Shown: one piece after another, positions 45,830 to 58,059 of the stretch | Numbering within the stretch: position 1 is the stretch's first letter | Layout of the letters: each line of letters opens with the position of its first letter | NCBI GenBank assembly: GCA_950295325.1 | Contig: OX485809.1 | Location: forward strand, 26,844,001-26,908,000 | Direction of reading: 5' to 3' | Length of the DNA stretch: 64,000 bases | From: Polytrichum commune | Taxonomy: Eukaryota; Streptophyta; Polytrichopsida; Polytrichales; Polytrichaceae | Position numbers and translations under genes: made by a program | Notes under the pieces: generated by a model | Told to the model about the DNA's origin: nothing | Database searches by the model: none | The model's input: the letters and a program-made list of their open reading frames with translations, nothing else

Positions 45830-48050
45830 TCTTGTGTATTTGCGGTTGAGTTGCGAAAATTTGTTGACACAGTTTTATTCCTGGTAAACATCCCACAACA
45901 CTTCCAACTAGGTTAGAGGGAAGTTTTAAGGGTTAGCATCAGATGTTGGACTAGTGTATATGTGTATGCAAGGTATCAATAATGGCATAAAAAACTAGAC
46001 CCTAACTATGGGTATTCAAAACTGTGATTCCAGTCTAATATTGATCTGTGGTGGGCATCTGAAGGTGAGAGAATCTTTGTATATCTGAGCTTTTATTTTG
46101 GGTCAACACCATTCTAATCCATATTAATAGTAGAGCAATGTTATCTGGGCAAGAAGGTTCGCGCATGGTACATAGACCCAAATGGTATGAAAACCAAAAA
46201 TATCCTCAAATAACCATACCCTACTGGTATTGGAAAATGTGAAATCCTCAGTATAGATACATGAATGGTATCACAAAAAGATGATACCACTCCAACAACA
46301 CTGGGTTATATATGATTCAGGTCAATCACGACAACCACAATTTCACTCGGGTTTTGCTCACTTTCAAGGTTTGAATTTGACAGATAGTAGGAAGTGGTCA
46401 TGTAACAGGAGTTGAAAATCTTCAACCCTAACATTTAACCCTATTCCATGTCTAACACAAGTGTGGGGTTTTGACTCAATAGTGTGGAATGACAATGCAT
46501 CACCATCCTCCAGAGAATGAAGTGGAAAATCTGAACAATCCCCTACTGCTTTTCTACTGACAAATTTGCCTCGCTGGAGTCTGGTAAAACAATTCTTGTG
46601 TGAAAGAATGAGATGGTACCACACAAGGTCTTAACCCAGATTCCATAGGAGCTCCCAAGTTAAGTTCCTAAGGATCGGTTTTCGAGAAGGCCGACTATAT
46701 GACGATAATCCCTATACGATACAATGGCATGTCAGGTAGGTTAGAAGGACGTGCCAAGCAGTCACTGGCTCGATACAACCCGCCACCGATTATGTTCGAC
46801 TATGTGCAATTGTGTGCAATTATGTGCAATATTTAGGGGTCACATTATACACCGAACCTACCCTCGTAAAAACGAATACCTCATATTTGTATCCAAATGA
46901 ACCGGTTATTCAACCACGCACGTGAGAGACTAGAGGCTTGCTCTTGAGAGAGATAGGTGCGGGTTCGATTATCTGCGCCTATCCACTCAAGATGTTCACC
47001 TTTGAAGGGAGACAGTAGTCATTGGGGTTCTCTCTAATTCCTCCAATTCTCATGATACCCGTTTTCAAGATTATCTATAGTAGTCTTAGATTAACTGGCA
47101 GGTGAAGCATATAAACCCATAATTCATGCCGGTGACAACATCAATGGAGTCATCTTTCTATCTTTCTTTCTTCGTTTCAGTCTGGTCAGTGCCACACAAA
47201 CAAGGATGCACAACGACACAGAGGACAACCCTTGTAGAGCATGATTAAGCCAAGTATGAAATGAACCTGATGATGAGCGGATGAACCAGAAACGCCGGAG
47301 CTCGGCTCCTCTCCACTGCTTGACTTAAGTCTTGACAAACCTTTCAAACTGCTTCCTGTGATGAAACAACATAAAGCCAAACAACTCCCTCTTCACTCAC
47401 TCACTCACTCACTCACACTTACATTTTCTCGCGCACATGCATGAGCTTCTCCACAACCCGCAAGATGCAACAAATCACCACAACCAAGTGTGTAGCAGCT
47501 CAACAATTCTCAAGAGCCTGAGAGGCACCAAGTGTTCGACACATGAGTCTGCCACATGGCATAGACCAATACATGACATGGTTACCATACCATGATGATG
47601 TCCTTTAAGCTAGAAAGCACCTTAAACCAAGACAACACCAAAACCAACACCCTCAAATTCTTGCATAACAAATACATGTTGATTTGAGAATGTTTGCCAT
47701 GTGAACGTCAAGACCTTTAACAGTTTTGGGTTGTGTGTCAGCACATTTTTCATTTCAAAAAATGGAGCTATTTCAATATTGAAGGGGGGAAAGTACAAAT
47801 TGCAGTACACATTACCTACTGGGATTTTTGGGGGGGGGGCTAGGGGGGGTTCATATAGCTGCCACACGTATACTAAATACCTTAACTTCTTGGTTTAAGG
47901 TGCGTCTACTTTAATTGGATTTCTCATTTTGCAAAGGTTAAGTAGACATCTAAACTTACGTGACTATACTTTTTTTGGGGGGGGGGGGAAGGCCTAGGAT
48001 TAGGGTTTTACACTAGGTATTGCTAAGGGTGACTCGAGGGGTTGGATGTG
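45830..48050. other. no gene seen
   Basis: A tRNA B-box-like GGTTCGATTAT occurs near 46962. (CACT)n microsatellite at about 47394-47418. G-runs at about 47829-47838 and 47978-47990. No coding support. Confidence 0.45.
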
Positions 48051-48056
48051 AGGGTT

Positions 48057-48540
48057 CGAATATGAGTGTACCTCTCAACCATCCAACATATAAAAAACTT
48101 GACACCCTCTAGATAATTGGCCGATTCATCTCAAATGGCTTGGATTAGACAAAATTTGGGGTCTTCAAGACTTATGCCATTGTCAAAGCAACTACAAAAA
48201 AGAATCTACAGGTTGCATAGTATTTCAAGATTTTTTATGTTGGATGAATGAGGACTATGCTTGTACGTGATAATACCCTTTGTTAGGGGATTGATGCATA
48301 CGAATATATCTCTCATTCATCCAACATAAACTAAACTTGTCAACCCTCTTAGGTTTGTGGTTGGTTCATCTCAATTGACTTGAATTAGACTAACTTGAGT
48401 CTTTTAAACTATGTTGGTGTCAAATTACCCTAAAAAAGACCCTCCGAGATGTATACTTTCAAGATTTTTATGTTGGATGAATGAGAGGTTTGAGTGGTAT
48501 CCAATATATCCCTCTTGCTAGGGGATTGTTGAATACTAAA
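48057..48540. repeat. diverged tandem repeat, about 200-240-bp units
   Basis: CATCCAACATA…AACTTG, GGTTCATCTCAA, TTTTATGTTGGATGAATGAG and AGGGGATTG recur in order from 48057, 48300 and, partially, 48500. Confidence 0.65.
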
Positions 48541-48804
48541 GTAATTCTCAACCAAAGCCTTGTATTTGCACCCACCTCAAGCAAAAAGAAAGGCATACAA
48601 ATTTTGAAATTAATCTTACCCACCAAAATAAAAGCTAAAATGGAGAAATGCCCATCATATGGAAAGGAAAAAAAATTAAAAAATTAAAAAATTAAAAGGT
48701 CAAACTACCAAAATAATGGTCCCCTCAACCACTACATGTCACCACCCAAGTTGATAACTTACTAGTAGGTTGTGGGAGAGGGTTCGCCACACATGGCCTT
48801 CTTC

Positions 48805-48871
48805 TCCCTCAATACAGAAGAAGAAGAACTCCGGCCTCCTGAAGGAGGCCGGAGTGAAGTCCCTCAATACA
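48805..48871. repeat. perfect 12-bp stem hairpin between 12-bp direct repeats
   Basis: ACTCCGGCCTCC-TGAA-GGAGGCCGGAGT (48828-48855) lies between two copies of TCCCTCAATACA (48805-48816 and 48860-48871). Looks like a very small hairpin insertion or a duplicated segment with a hairpin. Confidence 0.8.
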
Positions 48872-48939
48872 TGATTCAAGAGCTTCTACAACATAGGGTC
48901 ACTTCATCTTGTGTTGGATGTGCTAGCAAAGCTAAATAA

Positions 48940-49640
48940 ATCAAATCAAAAATTTCAATATGACTCGGTGGATACTTCAACAATTGGAACTACTTTGGAT
49001 TCATCGATTTCTACTTTGAAGAGGCATTTTTTATGTGGTCACAAACCAACTTTGGACAATTGACCAAGAACTTGGGCCCATTTGAGTCTCAAGCTTGGGT
49101 GGATGGTGTGTTAAGATGAAGGGCACATGATTTTTTTGAAGGCACATATCATCCTATGCATCACGGACGATTTTTTAATCGGAAGGTCACACTTGAAAGA
49201 TGCAAGATGATGGGAGCTATGTATGTGCAAGCAATTGTAGATACTTTGAACGAAAGGTATCCAGATTTACTTGTTTCAACACATCAAAAAATTTCAATCC
49301 AAAGTATTATCCAAATGATAAAGAAGTTTGCATAACTATGTTAGAGCAATGGTTGGAGAGATTGATCATAATTTGGATTGATGACGGTTGAAAATGATAC
49401 AAGTAGAGTTGAGTTGCTTGAGTTTGTAGAAACTTTAAGGTATGAATGTGGAAACAAATCATTATATGAGGCATGGCAAATTTGTGGGGGCATCAACGAG
49501 TAGTATACCAAAATTTTGGCCACATCTCATGAAACATTGGCCAAAAAATACTTGTCATTTGCTCAAGTATTGCAATTTGTGAGAGGGGATTTTTAAAACA
49601 AAATGCTATCAGGAGCCACTTGCAAGCTTCATTAAAGTTG
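48940..49640 (+). pseudogene. transposase-like C-terminal remnant, frameshifted
   Basis: Readable blocks change frame: YPDLLVSTHQKISIQ, then FNPKYYPNDKEVCITMLEQW, then VENDTSRVELLEFVETLRYE and KYLSFAQVLQFV after a TAG (49501-49503). Protein-like composition and sequential frames indicate a decayed TE gene of unrecognised family. Confidence 0.45.
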
Positions 49641-49649
49641 GACACTTTG

Positions 49650-52600
49650 GATGCTTTGCTGAGAGTATCATTTTGCATGATAGAGTTGGAGAATATGGAT
49701 TGGAAGGCGTAATTAATTTGAGTTGTGGCACAACATGAGGAATTGGAGAATTCTTAGTATGGGTTAAATATTCTAAGAAGTTCAGCCTTCTCTACATTCT
49801 ATTTTGAAAGAATATGATTTTATTTTTAGTTATGTGAAAAAATAATAGCTTGTGAATTTGTCAATTGAAAGGTAGTTTTATGATTTTGTCCATTACATTG
49901 AAAGGAAAAATAAAAAGTAACATGTCACATGAAATGAAGGTGGACATGTCAAAATAGACCAATGCAAGTCTCAACCATTTGTGTTCAAAACTTTCTACCT
50001 ACTAAATTTGTGGTTGATTCAATATGTATGAGTTTTGGTAGACCACTTTAGGGTCCTTAAAGTTGATATGGTGCAAAATTATCCAATAAAAAATAACCTC
50101 TGACCTACATACAATTTAAGGACAAGTACGCTCATATGCAATAAACTCCTCTCACCTTGAAGGGCCTTATGTCGTGATCATGATATTATGAGGGGCCTTG
50201 AAACTCATCCAAAGACCTTACTATAAGAAATTCAAAATTGCATGTTGTGTGGTCCCATGCCCTTTTAAGTGTAGTGCAAAAGCATAAGTGACCATACTTT
50301 CAACCGAATGTTATTTCAATACAATCCTATTCATGTGGGTCCTTCTACACAACAAGGGGCAATTTACACTCGAGCTTGAGGGACTGTGACCATTGAATCT
50401 AAAATCTCTCATTGGTGGAACATGTCAGGACTATCCCACTACACTTAATGCTAGAACTTGGGAATCTAAGGGATCAAGGAAATTTGGATGGATGAAGAAC
50501 CCACATAGAGTCCCACATGGCATGCAATGGATAATGTTTTATGATCAACCATATTCGAGGAGGAGGCTTATAAGCCTTTCCCGAAATGCAGGCATGTGAG
50601 GCGGCCACGTCACTTTCTCACAGGTTAGGGTTTCGTTTATGTCTCCTCCTCATTGAAAATAAAAATTTCACAGTCGAGATGGATTCAACATATTTTTTTC
50701 AAAATGGAATAAGGACTTCATCATAGAAGAAAATGCATAATAATCGTAGATAAATCTAGAGCTTGTTCCCCAGCTATGGGATTTTAGTATGTTATGGGAA
50801 CATAGAATGACCACACGACTATACACTTTGTTTTGTTTTAAAACGTTCTCTATACTATCTTCTACTCTTCAAATAGACCATATATGATATTATTTATGCT
50901 TACAAATCACATTATATAGACGCTCTACTAAATAGTCCTAAAATTATGGGCCACAATAATTGTCTAAAGCTCGTGTAAATTCTCATAATTAACGGGGTCC
51001 ACATTAAATTTCAACCCACACTAATTTTATTTTTTAGTTTTTATTTTTATTGTTTTGTAGTTGGTTGAAAAGTTTCCTCCATACACATGTATATAAAGCA
51101 ATCTAACTAATATTATTTTCTTAAAAAGCATTATTGTCCAAACATGGCTTAGAGTTTGTAGAGGTAGAGGTGGTTGACGTGAAGGTCAAAGCAACACAAA
51201 TGGTCATGATGCTTGCTTCATCAAGTCAAGGAGTAGTATGGTTTGACACTTTGATAGCGTTTTATGTTTTGTTAATGTATGAGGAATAATGCATAGGCCA
51301 AAAGTAGAATCTCATTTCAAAAAATCAGTGGGAAGTTATGTTGCCTCTATTTAATGAGAGTGCACATGTGCAATTCATGAGAGACAACATCCAAAATCAA
51401 TGGTTCAAATGGATTTTTTTTGACACAAATTGAAAAGAAAAGAAAAGAAAAGAAAAATCAATTGCAAGAAGGAACCAAAATACAACTGGTTTCAAATGGA
51501 AGTTGACTGCTAAGAAAGAAAAAAGAGACTTACAGTAGCTAAATTTATCCACGTGAAAAAATCAACCACCAAAAGTATTTTTCTTGTTTATTTAAGATTT
51601 ATCTTTTTCTTCATGTACATACACGGGATAAAGCCCCTAAAATTTGGAGAACATGTTTAGTTGAAAGCATTACTAGTTATGTGCATTCAAATATGTTGAT
51701 AAAGATTAATTCAATATTTGAAAATATTTTGCATCATCAAAATATTTAGTGAATAATCTATTGAACATTTGGTTGTCAATTTCTAATCTTTTCAAACTTA
51801 CACATGCAAATAGGGAACAATAACACAAAAACTAAATAGATTGTTAAAGATCTTCCATTTTGAGGGGCTTGTGGGATTCAAGACATGAACAAACCAAGTG
51901 TATGCTCCATTTTGTGCATTGTTACATTCAATGAGGATCGTTGGCCAAAAGGTACCTTAAAATGGCCCAAGTTGGTAAGCGCCATCCACTATGCCCTTGA
52001 TGGAGCTAGTATGAATGGGCATATTATAAATCAACATATATGGGAGGACCTATGTGACTTTCTTGGAATTCATTATTCAATGGACTTGATGCCTTGGTTC
52101 AAAAAAATTCAACTTCGCTAATTTGATTAAGCATGAAATATTAACCCCTCTTTCCAAACAACCCAATTTTTTTTTGGGTTAATGGGTGATTTCTTCCATA
52201 CATTAACCCCACCAAACTCATTCATCCGCAATCAAAATAAATACAAACATCAAGCCGACATTGACATCTACCCATGGACACATGAGCTTTGCAATTTGGA
52301 GATGATTAGAATGTTAGAAAAAAAACAGTGGGAAGTGGTCATGTTTTGTGATTGTGGTCATGTAAGGGTGTTGACTCCAATCAATGGTTGCCACTCCAAT
52401 GCAAACATTGTATAACAAGCTAGCCTAGCTTGAACTACTGAGAACTCTCTAAGTGTTTGTTACACACCTCTCGCCGGTTGGCAATTGGTTTCACGACAAC
52501 AATCTCTCAGAGTAAGGAATTGAAAAAAAAAAACATACTTTATTTCTTTGTGAGACCTCTAAGTACAATCCGAGACCAAATAAGTTTTGGTCAAAGAAGC

Positions 52601-52790
52601 TCTACCACCCGACCATAGGAGAGAGAGCTAACAACCAAAAAGCTCCTCTCTCCTCCCCCAAGCTTCCTCTTATGCCAAAGGCCCTATTTTTACTTGCTAT
52701 CTTTATAGATGGTAAAAGTATTCTATTCATAGCTCTATCTGGTAGTTCTACTATGAATCTATATTCTAATTTTGGTACTTTTCAAACCTT
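49650..52790. other. no gene seen; Harbinger-MITE relative at 50150-50560
   Basis: 50150-50560 shares CAAGTGTAGTG/AAGTGTAGTGC, TTATTTCAAT and CTATTCATGYGGGTCCT with the MITE at 33430-33925. (AAAAG)n at about 51430-51458. Short open frames at 51885-52121 and 52182-52415 have no recognisable features. Confidence 0.5.
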
Positions 52791-52797
52791 TTTCAAG

Positions 52798-53202
52798 TTG
52801 GAACTATCTAACTCCAACTTAGTTTATCCATTCCATCTTCTAGTTGGAATTGTCTAATTCCAACTAGTTCATCCATTCATTCTTTTAGTTGGAACTGTCT
52901 AATTCCAACTAATTCATTCATTCAATCTTCTAGTTGGAACTGTCTAATTCCAACAAGCTTTATCTATTCATTGAGAGTTGTCTAACTCCAATGAATAACA
53001 TTCATCTTTCCAAATATGGAGTGGTCTAACTCCCGTGCACCTCATTGAGAGTTGTCTAACTCACGTGCACATGTTCTCAATTGGAATAGTCTAGTTCCAA
53101 TGCACTAAATGCGGAGCTGTCTAACTCCAGTGCACATGTTGTCAATATGGAGTTGTCTTACTCCTATCCATTCATCTTCAACAGAGAGTTGTCTAGCTCT
53201 CA
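52798..53202. repeat. array of 11 small stem-loops (TGTCTA loop)
   Basis: Units at 52798, 52843, 52888, 52933, 52973, 53017, 53046, 53080, 53111, 53147 and 53184. Each is an inverted repeat around TGTCTA, e.g. GTTGGAATTGTCTAATTCCAAC. The first four are spaced 45 bp; later ones 29-44 bp. Stem bases change in pairs (GAA…TTC in some, GAG…CTC in others) while the loop stays. Confidence 0.88.
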
Positions 53203-53439
53203 TCTTTCTCTGCTTACACACTGGCACATGTAGTTAGAATATTCCTTAATAATTCTAGTTACATTACAATGTCTTATGGCATGAACCACCCAACCACAAG
53301 ATAAGATAAAATAACCCTTACTCTTGCACAAGAGCTCTTTATATACCTTCCCACCATGTCTGGTTCTCTTAAGTTTAACTAAAACAAGCGGCTAGTCGCG
53401 TGGTCTGTTCTTTAGTATTTGTGGCCAGCTAATGAATGC

Positions 53440-53680
53440 GAAAATGCAATGAGAAAATAGGAAAAATAAAAATATAGTAAGCAAGAAAAGTGAAAATGCA
53501 GTGAATAAAAAACGGATGGATGTAAAAATGCAGTAAATGAGTAGGCACAATGAAAATGCAATGATGAAAAGGACAATGTAAAATGCACTGAATAATTAGG
53601 TAACGTGAAAATACATCGAATAACAATTGAACATGAAAATGCAATGAATAACTAAAGAATGCCAAAATAAAATATTGAAT
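53440..53680. repeat. degenerate GAAAATGCAATGAATA repeats
   Basis: GTGAAAATGCARTGAATA-like units recur about eight times at 30-40-bp spacing. Non-coding. Confidence 0.65.
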
Positions 53681-53907
53681 ACGATGATATGAATACGATG
53701 ATATGTTGTTGTTTTCACAATCGTAGATGTTGTCGCTTTTGGGCAAAATGCCAAAGTCAATACACATAAATGTAAAATTTAAAGTTCAAATCAATTTTGA
53801 ACTTGCTATATAGTATAACATACTATAACACACAACCAATGTAACACACTAGAACACACTAGAACACACTATGACATATGTATCAAGGCAGATTTTTGTA
53901 AATTATA

Positions 53908-55265
53908 TCAAACAGAAGAAGATGCTATGATCACACCAAAATTATCATTGGATTCATTGAATCCAATAAGCTCACCCAAAGGACTCAAATGAAACTCACC
54001 TCTTGCAACTAGGGATCCTAGTGCTTCAATTGCTGCAATACGGTCGGTTGCATAAAAATCAAGGAAAACAAATTCAGACTTGTGCAACAGGGCATGAATC
54101 CATGAGGCGCTCACAAATGCAGCAACAGAGGGTGCATCCTCGACGGCAAAAATAGCATTGATATAAATTACAAAAGAGCACGGAGCATCCAGCTTGTAAA
54201 GGTTGCAATGGTAATTACTGGATTGTTGACGATAGATATCCTCGAGCTTACAATTACCACACACCCGCTTGTATGGTAATGCGGATGGGTTGACCACAGT
54301 CATACACTCCGTATTCTGCAATAATCCAACAAGAAATGCACGTTTATATTTGCACATAATTTATAAAAATGAATGAAAGAAAAACACCAATCAAATAGAA
54401 TAGTGTCATTACTTTCCGAACAACAACTTGGCCCTAATTTTTGATGTGTGTGTTGAAAATAGCGGTAAGCTTGGATTTCAATGTGTTAGAGTGAACTGGT
54501 GCCAAAATAGATGACCCAATTGCAAGAAGCCGAACATCTCATTTGTTGGAGCATGCTACATTTTTATGATGATATGGGTAGGTTGACCTTTGCGGAATTG
54601 TTCCGCAAGTGAATCAAAATTACTTTGAAAAGTTGGTAAAAAACTCACCTACAACTGCAAACTGAAATTAGAAAAGATGAAGGTGATTTTCAAAATGACA
54701 ATAATAAAATAAAGGTACTCGAAGTATTTATAACTTGAATGTCTTCAACATCATGTCCGTCAGCAACTAGGAGCTCAAATTTTTGATCGACTTCTCCTCT
54801 CACCCCAATGACAGTAATAGCAAATGTGGAAGTGGCAAACGGTTGGAGCATTCGCCGCGCAAAGGAACGGATCATATCTGATACGTGGAAAAAAAGTTTA
54901 ATTGGAGGATCAAATGGCGGAATCTCAGAGACCTTTGTGGCAGTAGAGATATCTATTGTCCAGTCCGAATCTCCCTTGTCATAATCTGACCGGCCTCTCA
55001 CACTAAAATTCTCCAATCGCAAAAACTTCCCCCTCTTCAGTTTATCCTTCTGCGTTTTCGTCAAATTTCTCTTCACAATTATGGATATAGTCGTTGTACC
55101 AACTGTGTCCGTAACATCTGCGTGGAAAAACCAGTGAGTTGGAGATTTCGATGGTGACATGGTGCTCCCATAACAAGTCAGTACAAAACACTCAAAAACC
55201 ACATCCCGAATAGCATTATCTATGTCTTCTAACAACACAGTGGGGTGCTCAGCTCGTTTCGTCAT
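53908..55265 (-). pseudogene. RPA1-like (replication protein A 70-kDa) gene, decayed
   Basis: Single-stranded-DNA-binding protein of the RPA large-subunit family. Exon 1 (ATG 55263-55265 to about 54719) encodes MTKRAEHPTVLLEDIDNAIR and an OB-fold block NFSVRGRSDYDKGDSDWTID. Exon 2 (54413-54648) reads correctly only with a base removed in an A6 run (54638-54643) and another shift in a T5 run (54561-54565), giving FLPTFQSNFDSLAEQF then DVRLLAIGSSILAPVHSNTL; TGA (54539-54541) and TAG (54434-54436) interrupt it. Exon 3 (53908-54315) has YKRVCGNCKLEDIYRQ and the C-terminal OB fold; only part of the usual Cys4 finger remains. Two frameshifts and two stops. RPA-like genes are common Helitron cargo in plants, so this may be mobile-element derived. 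Confidence 0.8.
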
Positions 55266-55269
55266 GATA

Positions 55270-56597
55270 CCTCCAAAAGAACGATGACACATAAGGTAGC
55301 AACAAACAGAGGAAAACAAAGCCAGAGAGAGCTCTCAGGGAAGAATGAGGAGCTCGAAGAAGAATGAGAAAGAAGATGAAGGACGAGATTTGTATTGAAG
55401 CTCTTAGGAGGCGGCTCTACAGTTTTAGTTAGAGTTTTTACTAGTTCTAGTTCTAGTTAGTAGTTCTAGTCAGAGTTTTACTACAGTTCTAGTCAGTTTA
55501 CTTTTTATTTTTTATTTTTACGCCATCGTTTCACTGTTCAGCAACGTAACTCTTGAAAATGCAGCGTTTTCATGGTCTCTCTCCTTTAGGGACAGAGACA
55601 ATAAAAGCATGTTCATTATTAGCAACTATAATGAACTCTACTCTATGCTTTTACTTTAAACTCATTTTAAACTACCATTATCTTAATTCTAATCAATATG
55701 TGCCAATGATGACCCATGTTACACTAAGGCTCCTTAATAGCCTTGCTCACACTACTAGTGGTACAATAGCTCCATAATAGCCTTGTTCACACGACTAGCG
55801 CGTTACACATTGTTCGAGCATAAATTATCTTTACCTTGGTAAAGGTGAAATATTTTTCTAGTCCACCAAATTTAAACACCTCAAGAAAAGTGTAAACTCG
55901 GCCCATCTGCTCACAATAACCGTTCAATTCATGCTTGGACACTCTTTGATGTTTAGGAATTCTTGCATATATTTGGTTAGAAACATGTGACAATTTACAT
56001 ACTCTAAATGCAAGGTGGCTGGCCTATTGTGGTTTGCACATTTTGGCATGAGGGATTTGTGGAGGTGCTTAATTATTGAGTTGTTCCCATCTAGTGAATC
56101 ACACAAGCGTTTCGCTCATTTACCAAGTGAATTTGATGGGTCAAAGGTCTTTTTGGGAGGATTTAACATGGCATTTTTCTTGTGCACCCCCTCCCTTCAA
56201 ATGTTATACGCTAAAACCCAAAGGGTTATTCATGCCCTTTTTTAAACCACCTGTTCCTCGAAATATCTCATCTCTCGCATTTCAAAATCTGAGAAGAAAA
56301 GAAATACCATTTTAACCTCAAAACCTGTCCATGGAAATCCCACAACCAACATTGAGTGAAATGCTCTCAAAACAACTCTTTCATAGGCTTGGGAAGTTAG
56401 GGGTTAAGGTACCCAACACCAAAGTGTAAGCTAAGAAGGCCCATCTACACAGGCGCCTTAGGATAAAAGCGCCTCCTAATTTGGCGTGGATGTAAGCTTC
56501 CCAATGCGCCATCTGCTGTTCGTCCATATAGAATGGATTGCATCCACCCATCATCTCCCTGCTAAATCTCTTCTTTCGCCTCCTCCGTCACCTTTTG
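55270..56597. other. no gene seen
   Basis: 5' flank of the RPA-like gene, then a CTAGTTCTAGT-rich patch (about 55420-55500). A hairpin-like GCGCC pair lies near 56450-56480, in the leader region of the next gene. Confidence 0.45.
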
Positions 56598-57688
56598 ATG
56601 GCCATGGCTCGCACTGCCCCCTCTTCTTCTTCTGCTACGGTTGTCGAGCAGCCGCCTCCATCTACGGTACGTCTACTTTTCATCTCTCTCACTTTTGTGC
56701 ATCGATGGAGTCATTCGGTGATGGATTTGGTGAAGATTTGCATGTGAATTGGAGCTCACAGGGTTAGGGTTTGGGCAATCTGCAGGTGCACCAGTTGGAA
56801 GTCGCCTGCGCGGAGCTCAAGAGCCTACCAGAGACCAGGGTTAGATATTTATGTCGCGCAGTTTTTTTTGGTTTTGTTTTGTCTCTTTGGGTTTGGGATT
56901 ACTGTGGCTTCTTTCAGAAGCTTGCAGCGGGAGTTCTGAAACAAAAAGGTAGGATTTTGGGTGGGTTTTGAGCAGTGTTGTGCGGGTTTAGTTTTTTTCA
57001 CATATCAGCGAGTGGTTTATTCCAAGAGAAATTATAATACTAAATCCATTAGGTCATGGTATTGAAAGTATTTATCAAAATGTCCAAGGGTCTAGTGGTG
57101 ATGGAATTTTGCAAGCCAAGGTTTTGGATGGGCTTGAGCAGTGTCTGTGCAGACATTGAAAGAGAACTTGTAATTTGATATCTGGCGGGTCATGGTATTG
57201 CGAGTGTTTGTTAGATGTCCAAGGGTATAGAGGTGATGGAATTTTGCAATTGTATATGTGTAAATATCAAGAGGATATCAATATTGGTATTGAAGGGTGC
57301 AATATCAGCCAGGTTGGCCATTATATACCCATATGCTTATCCTAATTGAGATACCCGCAAAACATTGGTTCTGAGGTTTTGCAATGCTTGAATCTCAGGC
57401 TGTGTATGAAAAGCGCGGTGTCATCTTCTTTCGCACAACTATAAGAGCAGCTGCAATCTCTCAGCAAAGTGAGTGCATTTTTCTCATTATCACATTTCCT
57501 GAATTTTGAAGTTGTCTAGTCCAGCTTAGATGTGAACCGTTGAACTCATTTCTGCTTCTGGAGAGGGTATTGTCTATAGTCAATTGCATAGGGGAGATTA
57601 ATCATTATGCAGTTCTGATTCTCCCATCTTTTTGTGAACAGAGGAGCTGGAGAAAGCCAAGAAGCGCACAAAGAAATTCGAATCATAA
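56598..57688 (+). CDS. small coiled-coil protein, five short exons
   Basis: Exons 56598-56666, 56786-56839, 56918-56948, 57376-57468 and 57642-57688 join in frame to about 97 residues: MAMARTAPSSSSATVVEQ, then VHQLEVACAELKSLPETR, KLAAGVLKQK, AVYEKRGVIFFRTTIRAAA and a basic tail ELEKAKKRTKKFES. Exon 4's acceptor (GGTTCTGAG) is chosen because it keeps the frame; CTCAG at 57394 would fit the consensus better but breaks it. The heptad-like helices joined by a short strand with VYEKRGVIFF recall beta-type prefoldin-like proteins (ASDURF type), but this is a guess. No lesion is evident. Confidence 0.6.
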
Positions 57689-58059
57689 GGTTATTATTTT
57701 CTTCTGGGCAACTTGTACGTACATTGCTCACATGAATTCTGGCCTCCTTTATTGCTGCTGTGACTCTTTGGATACTAAAGGAAGGCATATGGGGTATAGG
57801 AAGCACCATAAGTCTTAGAATCTGAATAATGCTCAAATAACGATGCGATGATGTGTTCACCATCCTCTTTGGGATATCATGAAGGTTGACATCTCATACA
57901 AATGCCAATTGTTTACGGCGCTCCTGATTCCTGTAGAAGTAGGGGAATCATCACATGCAATCTTAAGTTGTACTCGCAGAAAGATTTTTAGTTTTGAAAT
58001 CAGTCTACCATCTCCTGACTCTCTTTGAATGTTTCACATTTTCAGATATCATTTGAAAA

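Noticed and set aside
46915-46990. tRNA B-box-like GGTTCGATTAT with flanking GCG
   Set aside because: No A-box at the right distance and no acceptor pairing, so a tRNA gene is not supported.
52798-53202. CRISPR array
   Set aside because: Units are degenerate hairpins with unequal spacing, no unique spacers, and the genome is a plant's.
53429-53767. 112-residue minus-strand frame rich in Phe, His and Ile
   Set aside because: Produced by the degenerate GAAAATGCAATGAATA repeats; low-complexity and without a domain.
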